Of a stretch of 42,097 nt of DNA, positions 1 through 7,521 are shown piece by piece (the first letter of the stretch is position 1; each line of letters starts with the position of its first letter). The DNA comes from an uncultured Verrucomicrobiales bacterium (GTDB lineage: Bacteria > Verrucomicrobiota > Verrucomicrobiia > Verrucomicrobiales > Akkermansiaceae), in NCBI GenBank assembly GCA_937958875.1, contig CALGMJ010000052.1:1-42097 (forward strand). The letters run 5' to 3'. Position numbers and translations under genes: made by a program. Below the pieces are notes generated by a model that did not search any database, was not told the DNA's origin, and saw only the letters and a list, made by a program, of their open reading frames with translations.

Positions 1-1391
1 AGACGACGCTTGTGAGTCAACTCAGCCAGCGGGTTCGTCTGATCCATGAACTGAGAAAGCTGAGAACGACCGAAGAAATCACGAACGACAGCGGAAAGCG
101 CTTTCGGGTTGATAAGTTTCTGAGGAGTCATCCCTTCGATGTTAACATCAAAGAGAGTCATGCGCTCTTTCACGAGACGCTCAGTCCGTGCAAGTCCGAC
201 ACGACACTGGTTCGCAAGAAGCTCACCCACCGCACGCACACGACGTGAACCAAGGTGATCAATATCATCAAGAATCCCCTCCCCTTTCTTCAGGGTGAGC
301 ATGTATTTCACGGCGTGGAGGAAATCCTGCCCCACCATGATACGCTCATTAGAGTCGACATCGATTTTGAGCTTCTGATTGATCTTATAACGCCCCACCC
401 GAGTGAGATCGTATTTCTTAGGATCAAAGAAGAGACGTTTGAGAAGGGCGCGAGCGTTCGCAGCCGTTGGTGGATCACCAGGGCGCAACTTACGGTAAAT
501 ATCCTTGAGAGCAGACTCTTCATCAAAGGCAGGATCCTTCTTGAGAGACTTGATCAGAACTTCATCCTCGGAAGCATCGATAACTTCGATCGTCTTGGTG
601 CCCAGAGCAACCAGCTGACGAATGACTCCGATGGAAAGAGGCTCATAGGCACGGGCGACCACAATTTCGCCATCCTTGATGTCTTCAAAAGCCATCAGTG
701 AAGCAAGGGACTCTTCGTCCATCTTCTCGCTGATCTTAAGCTTCTGGATCTTGTAGAAATTCTCCACCAACTGACGCTCTTCCGGGTAACCCAGAGCACG
801 AAGGAAGGTCGTGGCGAGGAACTTACGACGACGGCGGCGACGGTCAAGGTAGACATACATGAGGTCGTTCGTATCGAACTGAACCTCGAGCCAAGAACCG
901 CGGTCAGGAATGATGCGGAAGCTATGAAGAACTTTACCATTCAAGTGGATCGATTTTTCAAAGCAAATCCCTGGGGAACGGTGAAGCTGTGAAACGATGA
1001 CACGCTCAGCGCCGTTGATCACAAATGTTCCGCGGCGGGTCATCATGGGAAGTTCCCCCATATAAACGCGCTCTTTCTTCGTGCCGGTGTCATCCTTCAA
1101 ATTGAAAGTGACGTAAAGGGCCGCAGAAAAAGTCTCCCCCGAGCGCAAGGCGTCGAGTGCGGACATCTTCGAATCCTCGATATCGTAAGATACAAAACCG
1201 AGTTCAATGGTTTCGTCATAGCTCTTGATCGGAAAAACTTCCTCAAAAACAGCCTGCAAACCGGTCTCGGTGCGCTGGCTAGGAGGAACGTCTTTTTGCA
1301 GGAAGTCCTCATAGGACTTGGACTGCACCTCGATCAGGTTTGGGGGTTCGATCACCTCCTTGATAGTTCCGAAGTATTCTCGCTTCAACAT
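1..1391 (-). CDS. rpoB: DNA-directed RNA polymerase subunit beta, N-terminal part (cut by window edge)
   Basis: The reading frame opens at the ATG at 1391 and runs open for 463 codons to the left edge, so the rest of the gene lies outside. It encodes the N-terminal part of the RNA polymerase beta subunit, including the protrusion and lobe regions. Seen directly: an N-terminal NLIEVQSKSYEDFLQ segment, RRGTFVINGAERVIVSQLHR, and at the very end QLSQFMDQTNPLAELTHKRR. That last stretch is the rifampicin-binding cluster I; the Asp of FMDQ and the His of THKRR, positions often changed in resistant mutants, have the wild-type residues. The later Ser of cluster I is beyond the edge. It is the last gene of the tuf-secE-nusG-rplKAJL-rpoB run and is separated from rplL by a 205-base region with three inverted repeats. 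Confidence 0.97.
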   Translation of the reverse strand, partial: MLKREYFGTIKEVIEPPNLIEVQSKSYEDFLQKDVPPSQRTETGLQAVFEEVFPIKSYDETIELGFVSYDIEDSKMSALDALRSGETFSAALYVTFNLKDDTGTKKERVYMGELPMMTRRGTFVINGAERVIVSQLHRSPGICFEKSIHLNGKVLHSFRIIPDRGSWLEVQFDTNDLMYVYLDRRRRRRKFLATTFLRALGYPEERQLVENFYKIQKLKISEKMDEESLASLMAFEDIKDGEIVVARAYEPLSIGVIRQLVALGTKTIEVIDASEDEVLIKSLKKDPAFDEESALKDIYRKLRPGDPPTAANARALLKRLFFDPKKYDLTRVGRYKINQKLKIDVDSNERIMVGQDFLHAVKYMLTLKKGEGILDDIDHLGSRRVRAVGELLANQCRVGLARTERLVKERMTLFDVNIEGMTPQKLINPKALSAVVRDFFGRSQLSQFMDQTNPLAELTHKRR

Positions 1392-1412
1392 GATATAATC
1401 CTGATGGAATTT

Positions 1413-1444
1413 ACACCGGACCTAAAATAGGGCCGGTGTTTTTT
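1413..1444 (+). repeat. Hairpin with T-run in the rplL-rpoB intergenic region
   Basis: ACACCGG (1413-1419) pairs with CCGGTGT (1433-1439), then one A/G mismatch, then CCTA (1421-1424) with TAGG (1428-1431) around an AAA loop. A T-run follows on the plus strand (1439-1444). The shape is that of an intrinsic terminator for plus-strand, antisense transcription. In the mRNA direction (minus) an A-tract precedes the stem 22 bases before the rpoB start, so there it could act as a leader structure. Function inferred. Confidence 0.5.
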
Positions 1445-1490
1445 AAGTTCTGGGTCTGGAATTGCAATTCCGTCTGTGAATGGGCACGAA

Positions 1491-1549
1491 CGGAGGAGAC
1501 GTTACGTTTTGGGTATTTTTTAAACACTCTCAACAAAAAGTCTCCTCCG
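1491..1549 (-). repeat. 10-base inverted repeat in the rplL-rpoB intergenic region
   Basis: CGGAGGAGAC at 1491-1500 is perfectly complementary to GTCTCCTCCG at 1540-1549, with a 39-base spacer. In the mRNA this would close a large hairpin between the rplL-proximal stem at 1556-1581 and the stem next to rpoB. One arm contains GGAGGAG, a strong Shine-Dalgarno-like stretch that is far from any start codon. Possible processing or attenuation element; inferred. Confidence 0.45.
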
Positions 1550-1555
1550 ACCGGG

Positions 1556-1581
1556 CCCAGCTTCGATTTCTCGAAGCTGGG
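1556..1581 (-). repeat. Perfect 11-base-pair hairpin just downstream of rplL
   Basis: CCCAGCTTCGA (1556-1566) and TCGAAGCTGGG (1571-1581) are perfect complements around a 4-base loop. It begins 15 bases after the rplL stop codon in the transcribed direction. No T-run follows immediately; CCCGGTCGGAGG comes first. It therefore looks more like a partial attenuator or an RNase III-type processing stem than a full terminator. E. coli also has an attenuator and a processing site between rplL and rpoB. Confidence 0.55.
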
Positions 1582-1596
1582 TGGAAAAGTCGGGGC

Positions 1597-1977
1597 TTAC
1601 TTGAGCTCGACCTTGGCACCAGCCTCTTCGAGAGCGGCCTTGGCCTTCTCTGCGTCGTCCTTGCTTGCACCTTCGAGGACAGCGACAGGAGCGCTTTCCA
1701 CGAGCTTCTTGGCATCTGCAAGTCCAAGTCCTGCAGCAACTCCGCGAACAGCCTTAATGACAGCAATCTTGTTGCCACCAGCTTCTGCGAGAACTACGTC
1801 GAACTCAGTCTTCTCTTCAGCTGCTGCGCCACCACCTTCTGCTGGTGCTGCTGCAACTGCTGCAACAGGAGCTGCGGCGGAAACGCCCCACTCCTCTTCG
1901 AGATGCTTAACCAATTCGGCTGCTTCCAAAACGGAAAGTTTGCCGAGCTCTTCTGCTAATTTTGTAATGTCTGACAT
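1597..1977 (-). CDS. rplL: 50S ribosomal protein L7/L12
   Basis: 126 residues, the usual length. L7/L12 forms the flexible stalk of the large subunit that recruits translation factors. The N-terminal dimerisation helix (about 1-32) is followed by an Ala/Gly-rich hinge (about 33-54) and a C-terminal domain with [18 protein letters not shown] and AKKLVESAP, the classic factor-binding surface. It lies 148 bases downstream of rplJ, encoding its stalk partner L10; this spacer is longer than in most operons. A small perfect stem lies 26 bases before the ATG. It is an acidic protein, as expected for the family. Confidence 0.98.
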   Translation of the reverse strand: MSDITKLAEELGKLSVLEAAELVKHLEEEWGVSAAAPVAAVAAAPAEGGGAAAEEKTEFDVVLAEAGGNKIAVIKAVRGVAAGLGLADAKKLVESAPVAVLEGASKDDAEKAKAALEEAGAKVELK

Positions 1978-2003
1978 TGTATTTTTTTGTCGGTATCGTC
2001 GCG

Positions 2004-2018
2004 TTCAGAGCTTCTGAA
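2004..2018 (-). repeat. Short perfect hairpin upstream of rplL
   Basis: TTCAGA (2004-2009) and TCTGAA (2013-2018) pair around a 3-base loop within the 148-base rplJ-rplL spacer, about 26 bases before the rplL start. No T-run follows. It could tune the high rplL translation needed for four to six copies per ribosome; this role is inferred. Confidence 0.3.
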
Positions 2019-2125
2019 CATTTCAATCTCACTGCCGTGAAATCGACGAGGAACCAGTTGTTTTTGATCAGGAACCTCAAGCGGCCTCGTAAGAGACAAC
2101 TGAAAGCTCCATCCGTTCAAATTGT

Positions 2126-2638
2126 TTATTCGCCTTCGTTGAACTTGGCCTTGATGACTCGTGCGAGTGATCCCGCAGGCTCGTTGAGGGTGCGCACCAG
2201 CTTGGAGGCCGGAGCATTGATGGTGGAAAGAAGCTGTGCGAGAAGAACTTCGCGAGCTGGGAGAGCTGCAAGTGCCTTCACCTGGTCAGCACTGAGGATC
2301 TCACCGTCGAGAACACCAGCACGGATTTCAGGCTTTTCAAACTCCTTCTGGAAGTTGGCAACGACCTTAGCGACAGCACACACATCGGTGTCACCAGTCA
2401 CGAAAGCAGTCTGACCAACAAGAGAATCATTCAGCTCAGTCACGCCAGCGTCCGCAAGGATACGCTTCATGAATGAGTTCTTAGCGACGTGGCACTCAGC
2501 ACCTTGCTCAAGAAGACGAGAACGAAGCTCATTAAAGGCAGGAACAGTCGTTCCGGTGTAATCCACTACCAGAACGAAGGGAGAGGCATCAACGCGCTCT
2601 TTGATTTCTTCGAGGATAAATTTCTTATCTGGATTCAT
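2126..2638 (-). CDS. rplJ: 50S ribosomal protein L10
   Basis: 170 residues. L10 anchors the L7/L12 dimers to 23S rRNA at the stalk base. Seen: the N-terminal ILEEIKERVDASPFVLVVDY segment, a central ELRSRLLEQGAECHVAKNSF typical of the L10 RNA-binding domain, and a C-terminal helix with LVRTLNEPAGSLARVI that would carry L7/L12. It starts only 15 bases after rplA, so there is no room for a long L10 leader like the one E. coli uses for autogenous control directly before rplJ. Its control, if present, must sit elsewhere. Confidence 0.97.
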   Translation of the reverse strand: MNPDKKFILEEIKERVDASPFVLVVDYTGTTVPAFNELRSRLLEQGAECHVAKNSFMKRILADAGVTELNDSLVGQTAFVTGDTDVCAVAKVVANFQKEFEKPEIRAGVLDGEILSADQVKALAALPAREVLLAQLLSTINAPASKLVRTLNEPAGSLARVIKAKFNEGE

Positions 2639-2653
2639 TGTCTTAAGTTCTGG

Positions 2654-3352
2654 TTAGAGTGCGTAGATGGATGGCTCAAGCTTGATGCCAGGAAGCATCG
2701 AAGCAGAAATAGTAACGCTCTGAATGTAATTTCCTTTCGCAGAAGCAGGCTTTGCCTTCACGAGAGACTCCACTAAAGAGCTCGCATTTTCGACTAACTG
2801 AGCTTCGGAGAAAGAAAGCTTACCGACTGCAGCAGCGATATTGGCATTCTTGTCAATCTTGTAGTCGATACGACCAGCTTTCACTGCCTGAACAGCCTTA
2901 GCAGTATCATCAGTGACCGTGCCGGTCTTTGGGTTTGGCATGAGGCCGCGAGGTCCGAGAACACGAGCGATCTTACGAACTTCAGTCATGGCATCTGGAG
3001 TTGCGATGGCAGCATCGAAATCAACATAACCGCCCTGAACCTTCTTGATGAGGTCTTCAAAGCCAACCTCATCGGCACCAGCGTCTTCAGCAGCTTTAGC
3101 GGCATCACCAGAGGCAAATACGATCACCTTGACCTTCTTACCTGTTCCGTGAGGAAGGGCCACAGATCCACGCACCATTTGATCACTCTTACGAGGATCC
3201 ACACCAAGGTTTGCCGAAATGGTAACGGTGGCGTCAAATTTAGGGGCTGGGAACTTCTTCAGAAGGGCCGCAGCTTCGTCGAAGGAGTAAGTCTTACCCT
3301 CTTCCACGAGGGCAGCTGCCTTCTCGTATCTTTTGCTTCGCTTATTGCTCAT
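2654..3352 (-). CDS. rplA: 50S ribosomal protein L1
   Basis: 232 residues, the usual bacterial size. L1 builds the mobile stalk that helps E-site tRNA leave, and in many bacteria it represses its own operon by binding mRNA. Recognisable segments are [20 protein letters not shown], the [14 protein letters not shown] loop, and [19 protein letters not shown], the L1 signature. It follows rplK after a 123-base gap that contains a hairpin at 3427-3462, an unusual amount of space for this normally tight pair. Confidence 0.98.
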   Translation of the reverse strand: MSNKRSKRYEKAAALVEEGKTYSFDEAAALLKKFPAPKFDATVTISANLGVDPRKSDQMVRGSVALPHGTGKKVKVIVFASGDAAKAAEDAGADEVGFEDLIKKVQGGYVDFDAAIATPDAMTEVRKIARVLGPRGLMPNPKTGTVTDDTAKAVQAVKAGRIDYKIDKNANIAAAVGKLSFSEAQLVENASSLVESLVKAKPASAKGNYIQSVTISASMLPGIKLEPSIYAL

Positions 3353-3426
3353 TATTTTTGGTTTGGCAGTGCGGGCGGATCATTCTTAAAAAATGAAGAA
3401 AAAATCCTCCTGCTATTCACACAAAT

Positions 3427-3462
3427 AGCTCCCCCACCCTAATTCATCAGGGCAAAGGAGCT
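3427..3462 (-). repeat. Two-part hairpin between rplK and rplA
   Basis: AGCTCC (3427-3432) pairs with GGAGCT (3457-3462), and inside it CCCT (3437-3440) pairs with AGGG (3449-3452) around an 8-base loop. It sits shortly after the rplK stop in the transcribed direction. Tandem short helices separated by an asymmetric internal loop resemble, in outline only, the mRNA targets of L1. No consensus was checked, so this is a candidate operator or processing site. Confidence 0.35.
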
Positions 3463-3475
3463 GAAAATTTAATTT

Positions 3476-3901
3476 TTAGTCTTCGATCTCGAGACCCATC
3501 TGCATGGCAGTGCCAGCAAGAATCTTGGCAGCTTGCTCAGGATCATTAGTATTGAGGTCAACGATCTTACGATCAACCACTTCCATCAGCTTGGCGCGAG
3601 AAAGCTTACCAACTTTGACCTTATTTGGCTCACCAGAACCGGAAGCGAGACCAGCAGCCTTCTTAAGAAGAACAGCCGCAGGTGGTTGCTTGGTCACAAA
3701 AGTGAATGATCCGTCCTTAAAAACAGTGATCACGGTTGGAAGCAGATCACCAGCAGATCCCTGAGTCTTCGCATTGAAGTCCTTACAGAAACCCATGATA
3801 TTCACGCCAGCCTGACCGAGCGCAGGACCGACAGGTGGTGATGGATTCGCTTGTCCAGCTTGAATCTGCAGTTTGAGAACTTGTTTTACTTCCTTGGCCA
3901 T
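3476..3901 (-). CDS. rplK: 50S ribosomal protein L11
   Basis: 141 residues, the standard length. L11 binds the GTPase-associated centre of 23S rRNA and is needed for RelA-type stringent signalling. Clear family features: [20 protein letters not shown] near the N-terminus, with the conserved Pro-rich helix that is the thiopeptide contact, [13 protein letters not shown], and the C-terminal [22 protein letters not shown]-binding helix. It follows nusG after 107 bases. A minimal GCCG-TTCG-CGGC stem (3926-3937) lies 24 bases before its ATG. Confidence 0.98.
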   Translation of the reverse strand: MAKEVKQVLKLQIQAGQANPSPPVGPALGQAGVNIMGFCKDFNAKTQGSAGDLLPTVITVFKDGSFTFVTKQPPAAVLLKKAAGLASGSGEPNKVKVGKLSRAKLMEVVDRKIVDLNTNDPEQAAKILAGTAMQMGLEIED

Positions 3902-4008
3902 GGTGTTAGTTGGTGATAAAATTGTGCCGCGAACGGCGAAAAGGGTGTTTTATTGAATGAGATTAATGTCAAGCTAAATACGCAAGACATGAGGCTTTTT
4001 AGAAGGAT

Positions 4009-4578
4009 TTAACCCTTCTCAACCTGCCAGTATTCCAGATCCACTGGAGTAGAGCGTCCAAAAATAGTAACCGCCACGCGCAATTTGCCACGCTCAGGGT
4101 CAATTTCCTCAACAATACCGGACTGACTCTCGAAAGGACCATCGGAAACCTTCACGGTATCCCCGACTTCAAATTCCATCGACGGACGCACCGCGCCCTC
4201 ACGCTCCTCGATCTGCCCAAGCATACTCTCGACCTCACGAGCTCTCATTGGAATCGGCTTATTTTTAGCCCCTGCGAAACCAATAATCCCATCGAGCTCC
4301 TGCATGAAAGACCAAGTATCCTCCACCACTTCATTATCAGCCTGAAGTAAGTGCATGTTTACAATAACGTAACCTGGAAAGAACTTCTTCTTAGCCTCGG
4401 TCTTCTTCCCGCCACGAACCTCTGAAACAAGTTCAGTGGGAACGAGAACATTGTAAACTTTATCACCGAGATCCTCCTCGGCAACTTGGCGCTCGATACG
4501 AGCCTTCACCTTCTGCTCCTGACCAGAGAGAACGTGGACAACATACCATTGTTTTTTACCTTCAGGAATAGTGGGCAT
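4009..4578 (-). CDS. nusG: Transcription termination/antitermination factor NusG
   Basis: 189 residues. NusG binds RNA polymerase through its NGN domain and couples it to ribosomes or Rho through its KOW domain. The NGN domain (about 8-115) shows KKQWYVVHVLSGQEQKVKAR and KKFFPGYVIVNM. The KOW domain (about 130-189) shows VGDTVKVSDGPFESQSGIVE. No extra insertion domain is present. It lies 56 bases after secE, the usual neighbour, and starts at the ATG that gives the standard MPTIPEGKKQWYVV N-terminus. Confidence 0.97.
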   Translation of the reverse strand: MPTIPEGKKQWYVVHVLSGQEQKVKARIERQVAEEDLGDKVYNVLVPTELVSEVRGGKKTEAKKKFFPGYVIVNMHLLQADNEVVEDTWSFMQELDGIIGFAGAKNKPIPMRAREVESMLGQIEEREGAVRPSMEFEVGDTVKVSDGPFESQSGIVEEIDPERGKLRVAVTIFGRSTPVDLEYWQVEKG

Positions 4579-4634
4579 CTTGGATACAGAGAAAAGGTGT
4601 CAAAAACGAAAAAAGAAAGAGGAAGAGAAAGCCT

Positions 4635-4862
4635 TTAGTTAGCAACTCCCCCAATAAAAGTCACAGCCTGATTATGAATGAGATCCCACAGACCCACATA
4701 GGCAGCAAGGAGGACGATCGCAATCAAAACAACAACCGTCGAGTCAATGAGCTCCTTGTATTTTTTAAATCCTTTGACTTTAGGATCAGATTCCCAGGGC
4801 CATGATGCTTTACGAAGCTCTGTTTTGACCTCGCCGATAAACTTAAAGAGTTTTTGAAACAT
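4635..4862 (-). CDS. secE: Preprotein translocase subunit SecE
   Basis: 75 residues, the short single-span form of SecE found in most bacteria outside the enterics. It is an essential part of the SecYEG channel and clamps SecY. The N-terminal amphipathic helix contains GEVKTELRKASWP, the family signature, and one transmembrane segment covers about residues 41-60. It lies between tRNA-Trp and nusG. A hairpin with a T-rich tail (4902-4942) lies between the tRNA and this gene, so its expression may depend on read-through. Confidence 0.95.
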   Translation of the reverse strand: MFQKLFKFIGEVKTELRKASWPWESDPKVKGFKKYKELIDSTVVVLIAIVLLAAYVGLWDLIHNQAVTFIGGVAN

Positions 4863-4901
4863 GATTAGAAGAACCGCTGGGTGGGATAGAAAAGAAATTT
4901 A

Positions 4902-4942
4902 GATAAAGAAACCGAAGGTTTAACGAAGAGTAAAACTTTCGG
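4902..4942 (-). terminator. Terminator-like hairpin between tRNA-Trp and secE
   Basis: In the transcribed direction CCGAA-x-GTTT (4942-4933) pairs with AAAC-x-TTCGG (4921-4912) around an 11-base loop, with one mismatch, and is followed by the T-rich tail TTTCTTTATCT. The interrupted T-tract suggests partial termination or a 3'-end processing point for the tRNA-Trp precursor rather than a full stop, because secE and nusG follow with no clear promoter. Confidence 0.4.
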
Positions 4943-4959
4943 TGTAAGAAAAAGAAAAG

Positions 4960-5035
4960 TGGCAGGACAGATAGGACTCGAACCTACAACCCTCGGTTTT
5001 GGAAACCGATGCTCTACCAATTGAGCTACTGTCCT
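4960..5035 (-). tRNA. trnW: tRNA-Trp (anticodon CCA)
   Basis: The minus strand folds as a full cloverleaf: acceptor AGGACAG (5035-5029) with CTGTCCT, D-arm GCTC...GAGC, anticodon stem TCGGT/ACCGA around loop TTCCAAA, and T-arm GTAGG-TTCGAGT-CCTAT. The anticodon is CCA, reading UGG. The discriminator is G and the 3' CCA end is encoded in the DNA (4962-4960). It sits between tuf and secE, a common place for tRNA-Trp in bacteria. Confidence 0.97.
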
Positions 5036-5066
5036 TTAAACTTTACTTAAGATTGCTGAGCCGACT

Positions 5067-5092
5067 GAGGGCAACTCCAACGAGCTGCCCTC
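5067..5092 (-). repeat. Hairpin between tuf and tRNA-Trp, tRNA-proximal
   Basis: GAGGGCA (5067-5073) pairs perfectly with TGCCCTC (5086-5092) around a 12-base loop. It lies about 30 bases before the mature 5' end of tRNA-Trp. No T-run follows, so a role in processing the tuf mRNA away from the tRNA, or in protecting the tuf 3' end, is more likely than termination. Inferred. Confidence 0.45.
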
Positions 5093-5105
5093 GGAAAACC
5101 AGCTT

Positions 5106-5141
5106 ATGAGTCTAGAATTAGAATTCCAAGCCTAGACTCAT
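5106..5141 (-). repeat. Perfect 10-base-pair hairpin downstream of tuf
   Basis: ATGAGTCTAG (5106-5115) and CTAGACTCAT (5132-5141) are perfect complements with a 16-base loop, starting 14 bases after the tuf stop codon. With the next stem at 5067-5092 it forms two consecutive stems in the 120-base tuf to tRNA-Trp spacer. A 3'-stabilising structure for the very abundant tuf mRNA is a reasonable guess. Confidence 0.5.
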
Positions 5142-5155
5142 GAAGGGAAGAAGTT

Positions 5156-6340
5156 TTAGGCAAGAATATCACCTACGCGACCAGCACCAACGGTACGGCC
5201 ACCTTCGCGGATCGCGAAACGCATTGCCTTCTCCATAGCAACTGGAGTGATGAGCTCGATTGTGAGGCTCACGTTATCACCAGGCATGACCATTTCAACA
5301 CCGTCTGGAAGGGTGATGGAACCAGTCACATCAGTCGTACGGAAGTAGAACTGTGGGCGATAGTTGCTGAAGAATGGAGTGTGACGGCCACCTTCGTCCT
5401 TAGAGAGGACATAAACCTCTGCAGTGAACTTGGTGTGAGGATTCACAGAACCAGGCTTTACGATACACTGGCCACGCTCGAGATCATCTTTCTTAAGACC
5501 ACGAACAAGGAGACCAACGTTGTCACCTGCACGACCTTCATCAAGAAGCTTACGGAACATCTCGATGTCCGTGATGGTTGTCTTCTGAGTCTCGCGGATA
5601 CCCACGATCTCGACTTCCTCCATCTTCTTAACGATGCCACGCTCAACACGGCCAGTCGCAACTGTTCCGCGACCTTCAATAGAGAATACGTCCTCAACAG
5701 GCATCAGGAAGTCCTGATCGATCGGGCGCTCTGGCTCAGGAATGTAGCTATCAACTGCATCCATGAGCTTAATGATGTTTTCTTTCTGCTCATCGTTACC
5801 CTCGAGGGCACCAAGTGCAGAACCTTTGACAACAGGGATGTCGTCACCAGGAAATTCGTATGCGCTGAGAAGCTCACGCACTTCCATCTCGACGAGCTCA
5901 AGAAGCTCTTCGTCATCGACCTGATCGGTCTTATTAAGGAAAACTACGAGAGCTGGCACTCCAACCTGACGAGCGAGCAAGATGTGCTCACGAGTCTGAG
6001 GCATTGGGCCATCAGCAGCGGAAACCACAAGAATACCACCGTCCATTTGGGCAGCTCCAGTGATCATGTTCTTCACGTAATCAGCGTGACCTGGGCAATC
6101 AACGTGTGCGTAGTGACGGTTGTCAGTTTCATACTCGACGTGTGCAGTGGAAATAGTAATTCCACGTGCCTTCTCCTCAGGAGCGGCGTCGATTTCGTCA
6201 TATGCCTTAGCTTCTCCACCCATCTTCTCAGCGAGGACGGTGGTGATAGCAGCGGTGAGTGTGGTCTTGCCGTGATCAACGTGACCGATGGTCCCTACGT
6301 TGACGTGAGGCTTGTTCCGTTCGAACTGTTCTTTAGCCAT
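5156..6340 (-). CDS. tuf: Elongation factor Tu
   Basis: EF-Tu is the GTPase that delivers aminoacyl-tRNA to the ribosome. From the ATG at 6340 it is 394 residues, exactly the usual length, with the canonical [19 protein letters not shown] start. GTPase motifs are visible: GHVDHGKT (P-loop), GITI (switch I Thr), DCPGH (switch II) and NKTD (G4). The switch II His that triggers hydrolysis is present. The frame also has an earlier ATG at 6370 that would add ten Lys/Pro-rich residues; this is less likely because it departs from the family and has no better ribosome site. Neither start has a clear Shine-Dalgarno. It is flanked by tRNA-Thr and tRNA-Trp, like the tufB locus of E. coli. Confidence 0.97.
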   Translation of the reverse strand: MAKEQFERNKPHVNVGTIGHVDHGKTTLTAAITTVLAEKMGGEAKAYDEIDAAPEEKARGITISTAHVEYETDNRHYAHVDCPGHADYVKNMITGAAQMDGGILVVSAADGPMPQTREHILLARQVGVPALVVFLNKTDQVDDEELLELVEMEVRELLSAYEFPGDDIPVVKGSALGALEGNDEQKENIIKLMDAVDSYIPEPERPIDQDFLMPVEDVFSIEGRGTVATGRVERGIVKKMEEVEIVGIRETQKTTITDIEMFRKLLDEGRAGDNVGLLVRGLKKDDLERGQCIVKPGSVNPHTKFTAEVYVLSKDEGGRHTPFFSNYRPQFYFRTTDVTGSITLPDGVEMVMPGDNVSLTIELITPVAMEKAMRFAIREGGRTVGAGRVGDILA

Positions 6341-6379
6341 TTTTTTGGTTGGTTTAGCTGGTTTAGTCATTCAACTCGC

Positions 6380-6454
<75 letters not shown>

Positions 6455-6534
6455 GTTTCGCGTGATGAAAATGCAACAAAGGGCAGCACATTTCAGAATA
6501 AAACTGAAAGAGACTGCCTCCCGAAGCGGGCGGG

Positions 6535-6562
6535 AAGCTACCAAAGTCGGGTTGGGTGTCAA
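6535..6562 (-). promoter_or_regulatory. Promoter of the tRNA-Thr/tuf/ribosomal operon
   Basis: On the minus strand a perfect -35 TTGACA (6562-6557), a 16-base spacer and the -10 TAGCTT (6540-6535) lie about 80 bases before tRNA-Thr. The -10 is followed directly by CCCGCCCGC, a G/C-rich discriminator of the type that makes stable-RNA promoters sensitive to ppGpp or the initiating nucleotide in E. coli. The same -10 and a similar discriminator occur before the small basic protein gene (33910-33938). Confidence 0.7.
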
Positions 6563-6659
6563 AAGTATTTTAAGAAGAAAGTCATTTTCTTTCTCAAGCC
6601 TCGGATAACCACCATTTCAGAAACTTTTCTTCAGGTAAAATCACTCTTCTTTTCGCCCT

Positions 6660-7487
6660 TTATTGATCTCCAGCTTCGGAGTTATCAATTAATTCACTAA
6701 AGCGCTCGATGGACTGCGCTTTCCCCGTCTCTGGATCGAGTTCAACCACTACCCCACACAGCCTCACTGGACCTTTGGCCACAGGAAACCGAGTCGGCAT
6801 CCCTGTTCGAAAGCGCCAAACAACGGAACCGACTTCTCGCCCTAGCACCGAAACGTCAGGACCACACATCCCCGCATCAGTGAGAAAGGCAGTTCCACCT
6901 GGAAAAATTTGCTCATCAGCAGTCTGGACGTGAGTGTGGGTGCCGACCACAAGTGAGACCTTCCCATCCAAGGCTCGGCCCATGGCGATTTTATCGCTGG
7001 TAGCCTCAGCATGGAAATCGAGCACCATCATTTTGACACCGTCTGCTTTCAGGCGAGCGATTTCATCCTCCAACATGGTGAGTGGATTTTCTAAGGGAGG
7101 ATTCATAAACGTCCGCCCCATTGCATTCAGCACCGCAATCTTTCCGTGTGCGGTCTCGAGCACGACCGATCCCTTCCCTGGTGACGAGTCCTGAAAATTA
7201 ATGGGACGTAATAAGCGGGGCTCGGTCGGGAAATAATCCAAAATTTCGCGTTGATCCCAAACGTGATCTCCAGTGGTCACCACCGCAGCTCCCGCTCTCA
7301 GTAGGTCGATACTAATTCTAGGCGTAATGCCCCGCCCACCAGCAGAATTTTCCCCGTTCACGATGATGAAATCGATGGCGTTTTCTTGCTTAATCCTCGC
7401 TAAATTATCGATCACGGCAGCCCGGCCAGGCGCTCCTACCACATCACCCAAAAATAGAACTCTCATTTTGCTAACAGTTTTTGACAT
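6660..7487 (-). CDS. YmdB-type metallophosphoesterase (TIGR00282 family)
   Basis: 275 residues. Members are di-metal phosphoesterases; Bacillus YmdB hydrolyses 2',3'-cyclic nucleotides and affects biofilm and motility decisions. Motifs seen: RVLFLGDVVGAPGR (first metal site), IIVNGENSAGG, TTGDHVWDQ, VLDFHAEATSDK and VGTHTHVQTADEQI with the HTH ligands, all in family order. The ATG at 7487 adds seven residues before the family-typical MRVLFLGD, which starts at 7466. A GGGG stretch and a well-placed TAGTGT -10 element favour 7487. It diverges from the amidase gene with only 34 bases between the two starts. Confidence 0.9.
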   Translation of the reverse strand: MSKTVSKMRVLFLGDVVGAPGRAAVIDNLARIKQENAIDFIIVNGENSAGGRGITPRISIDLLRAGAAVVTTGDHVWDQREILDYFPTEPRLLRPINFQDSSPGKGSVVLETAHGKIAVLNAMGRTFMNPPLENPLTMLEDEIARLKADGVKMMVLDFHAEATSDKIAMGRALDGKVSLVVGTHTHVQTADEQIFPGGTAFLTDAGMCGPDVSVLGREVGSVVWRFRTGMPTRFPVAKGPVRLCGVVVELDPETGKAQSIERFSELIDNSEAGDQ

Positions 7488-7515
7488 TGCGCCCCGTCCG
7501 GCGTCGCTACACTAG
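7481..7515. promoter_or_regulatory. Overlapping divergent promoters for YmdB-type gene and amidase
   Basis: On the plus strand the -10 candidate TACACT (7508-7513) ends 8 bases before the amidase ATG, with TTGCGC (7487-7492) as -35 at a short 15-base spacing. On the minus strand TAGTGT (7515-7510) is the -10 candidate for the YmdB-type gene, with TTTCCA 16 bases upstream inside the amidase gene. The two -10 boxes share bases 7510-7513, so only one polymerase could open here at a time. Confidence 0.45.
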
Positions 7516-7521
7516 TAAATC

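Noticed and set aside
1436-2017. Plus-strand frames opposite rplL
   Set aside because: The Ala/Ser-rich products reflect the reverse complement of the Ala-rich L7/L12 sequence.
3967-3972. A perfect TTGACA on the minus strand between nusG and rplK
   Set aside because: At 16-18 bases downstream there is only AAACAC or AACACC, not an acceptable -10, so an internal promoter is not supported.
6341-6370. Ten-residue N-terminal extension of EF-Tu
   Set aside because: The later ATG gives the exact conserved start and length; the extension is repetitive Lys/Pro/Thr and no ribosome site favours it.
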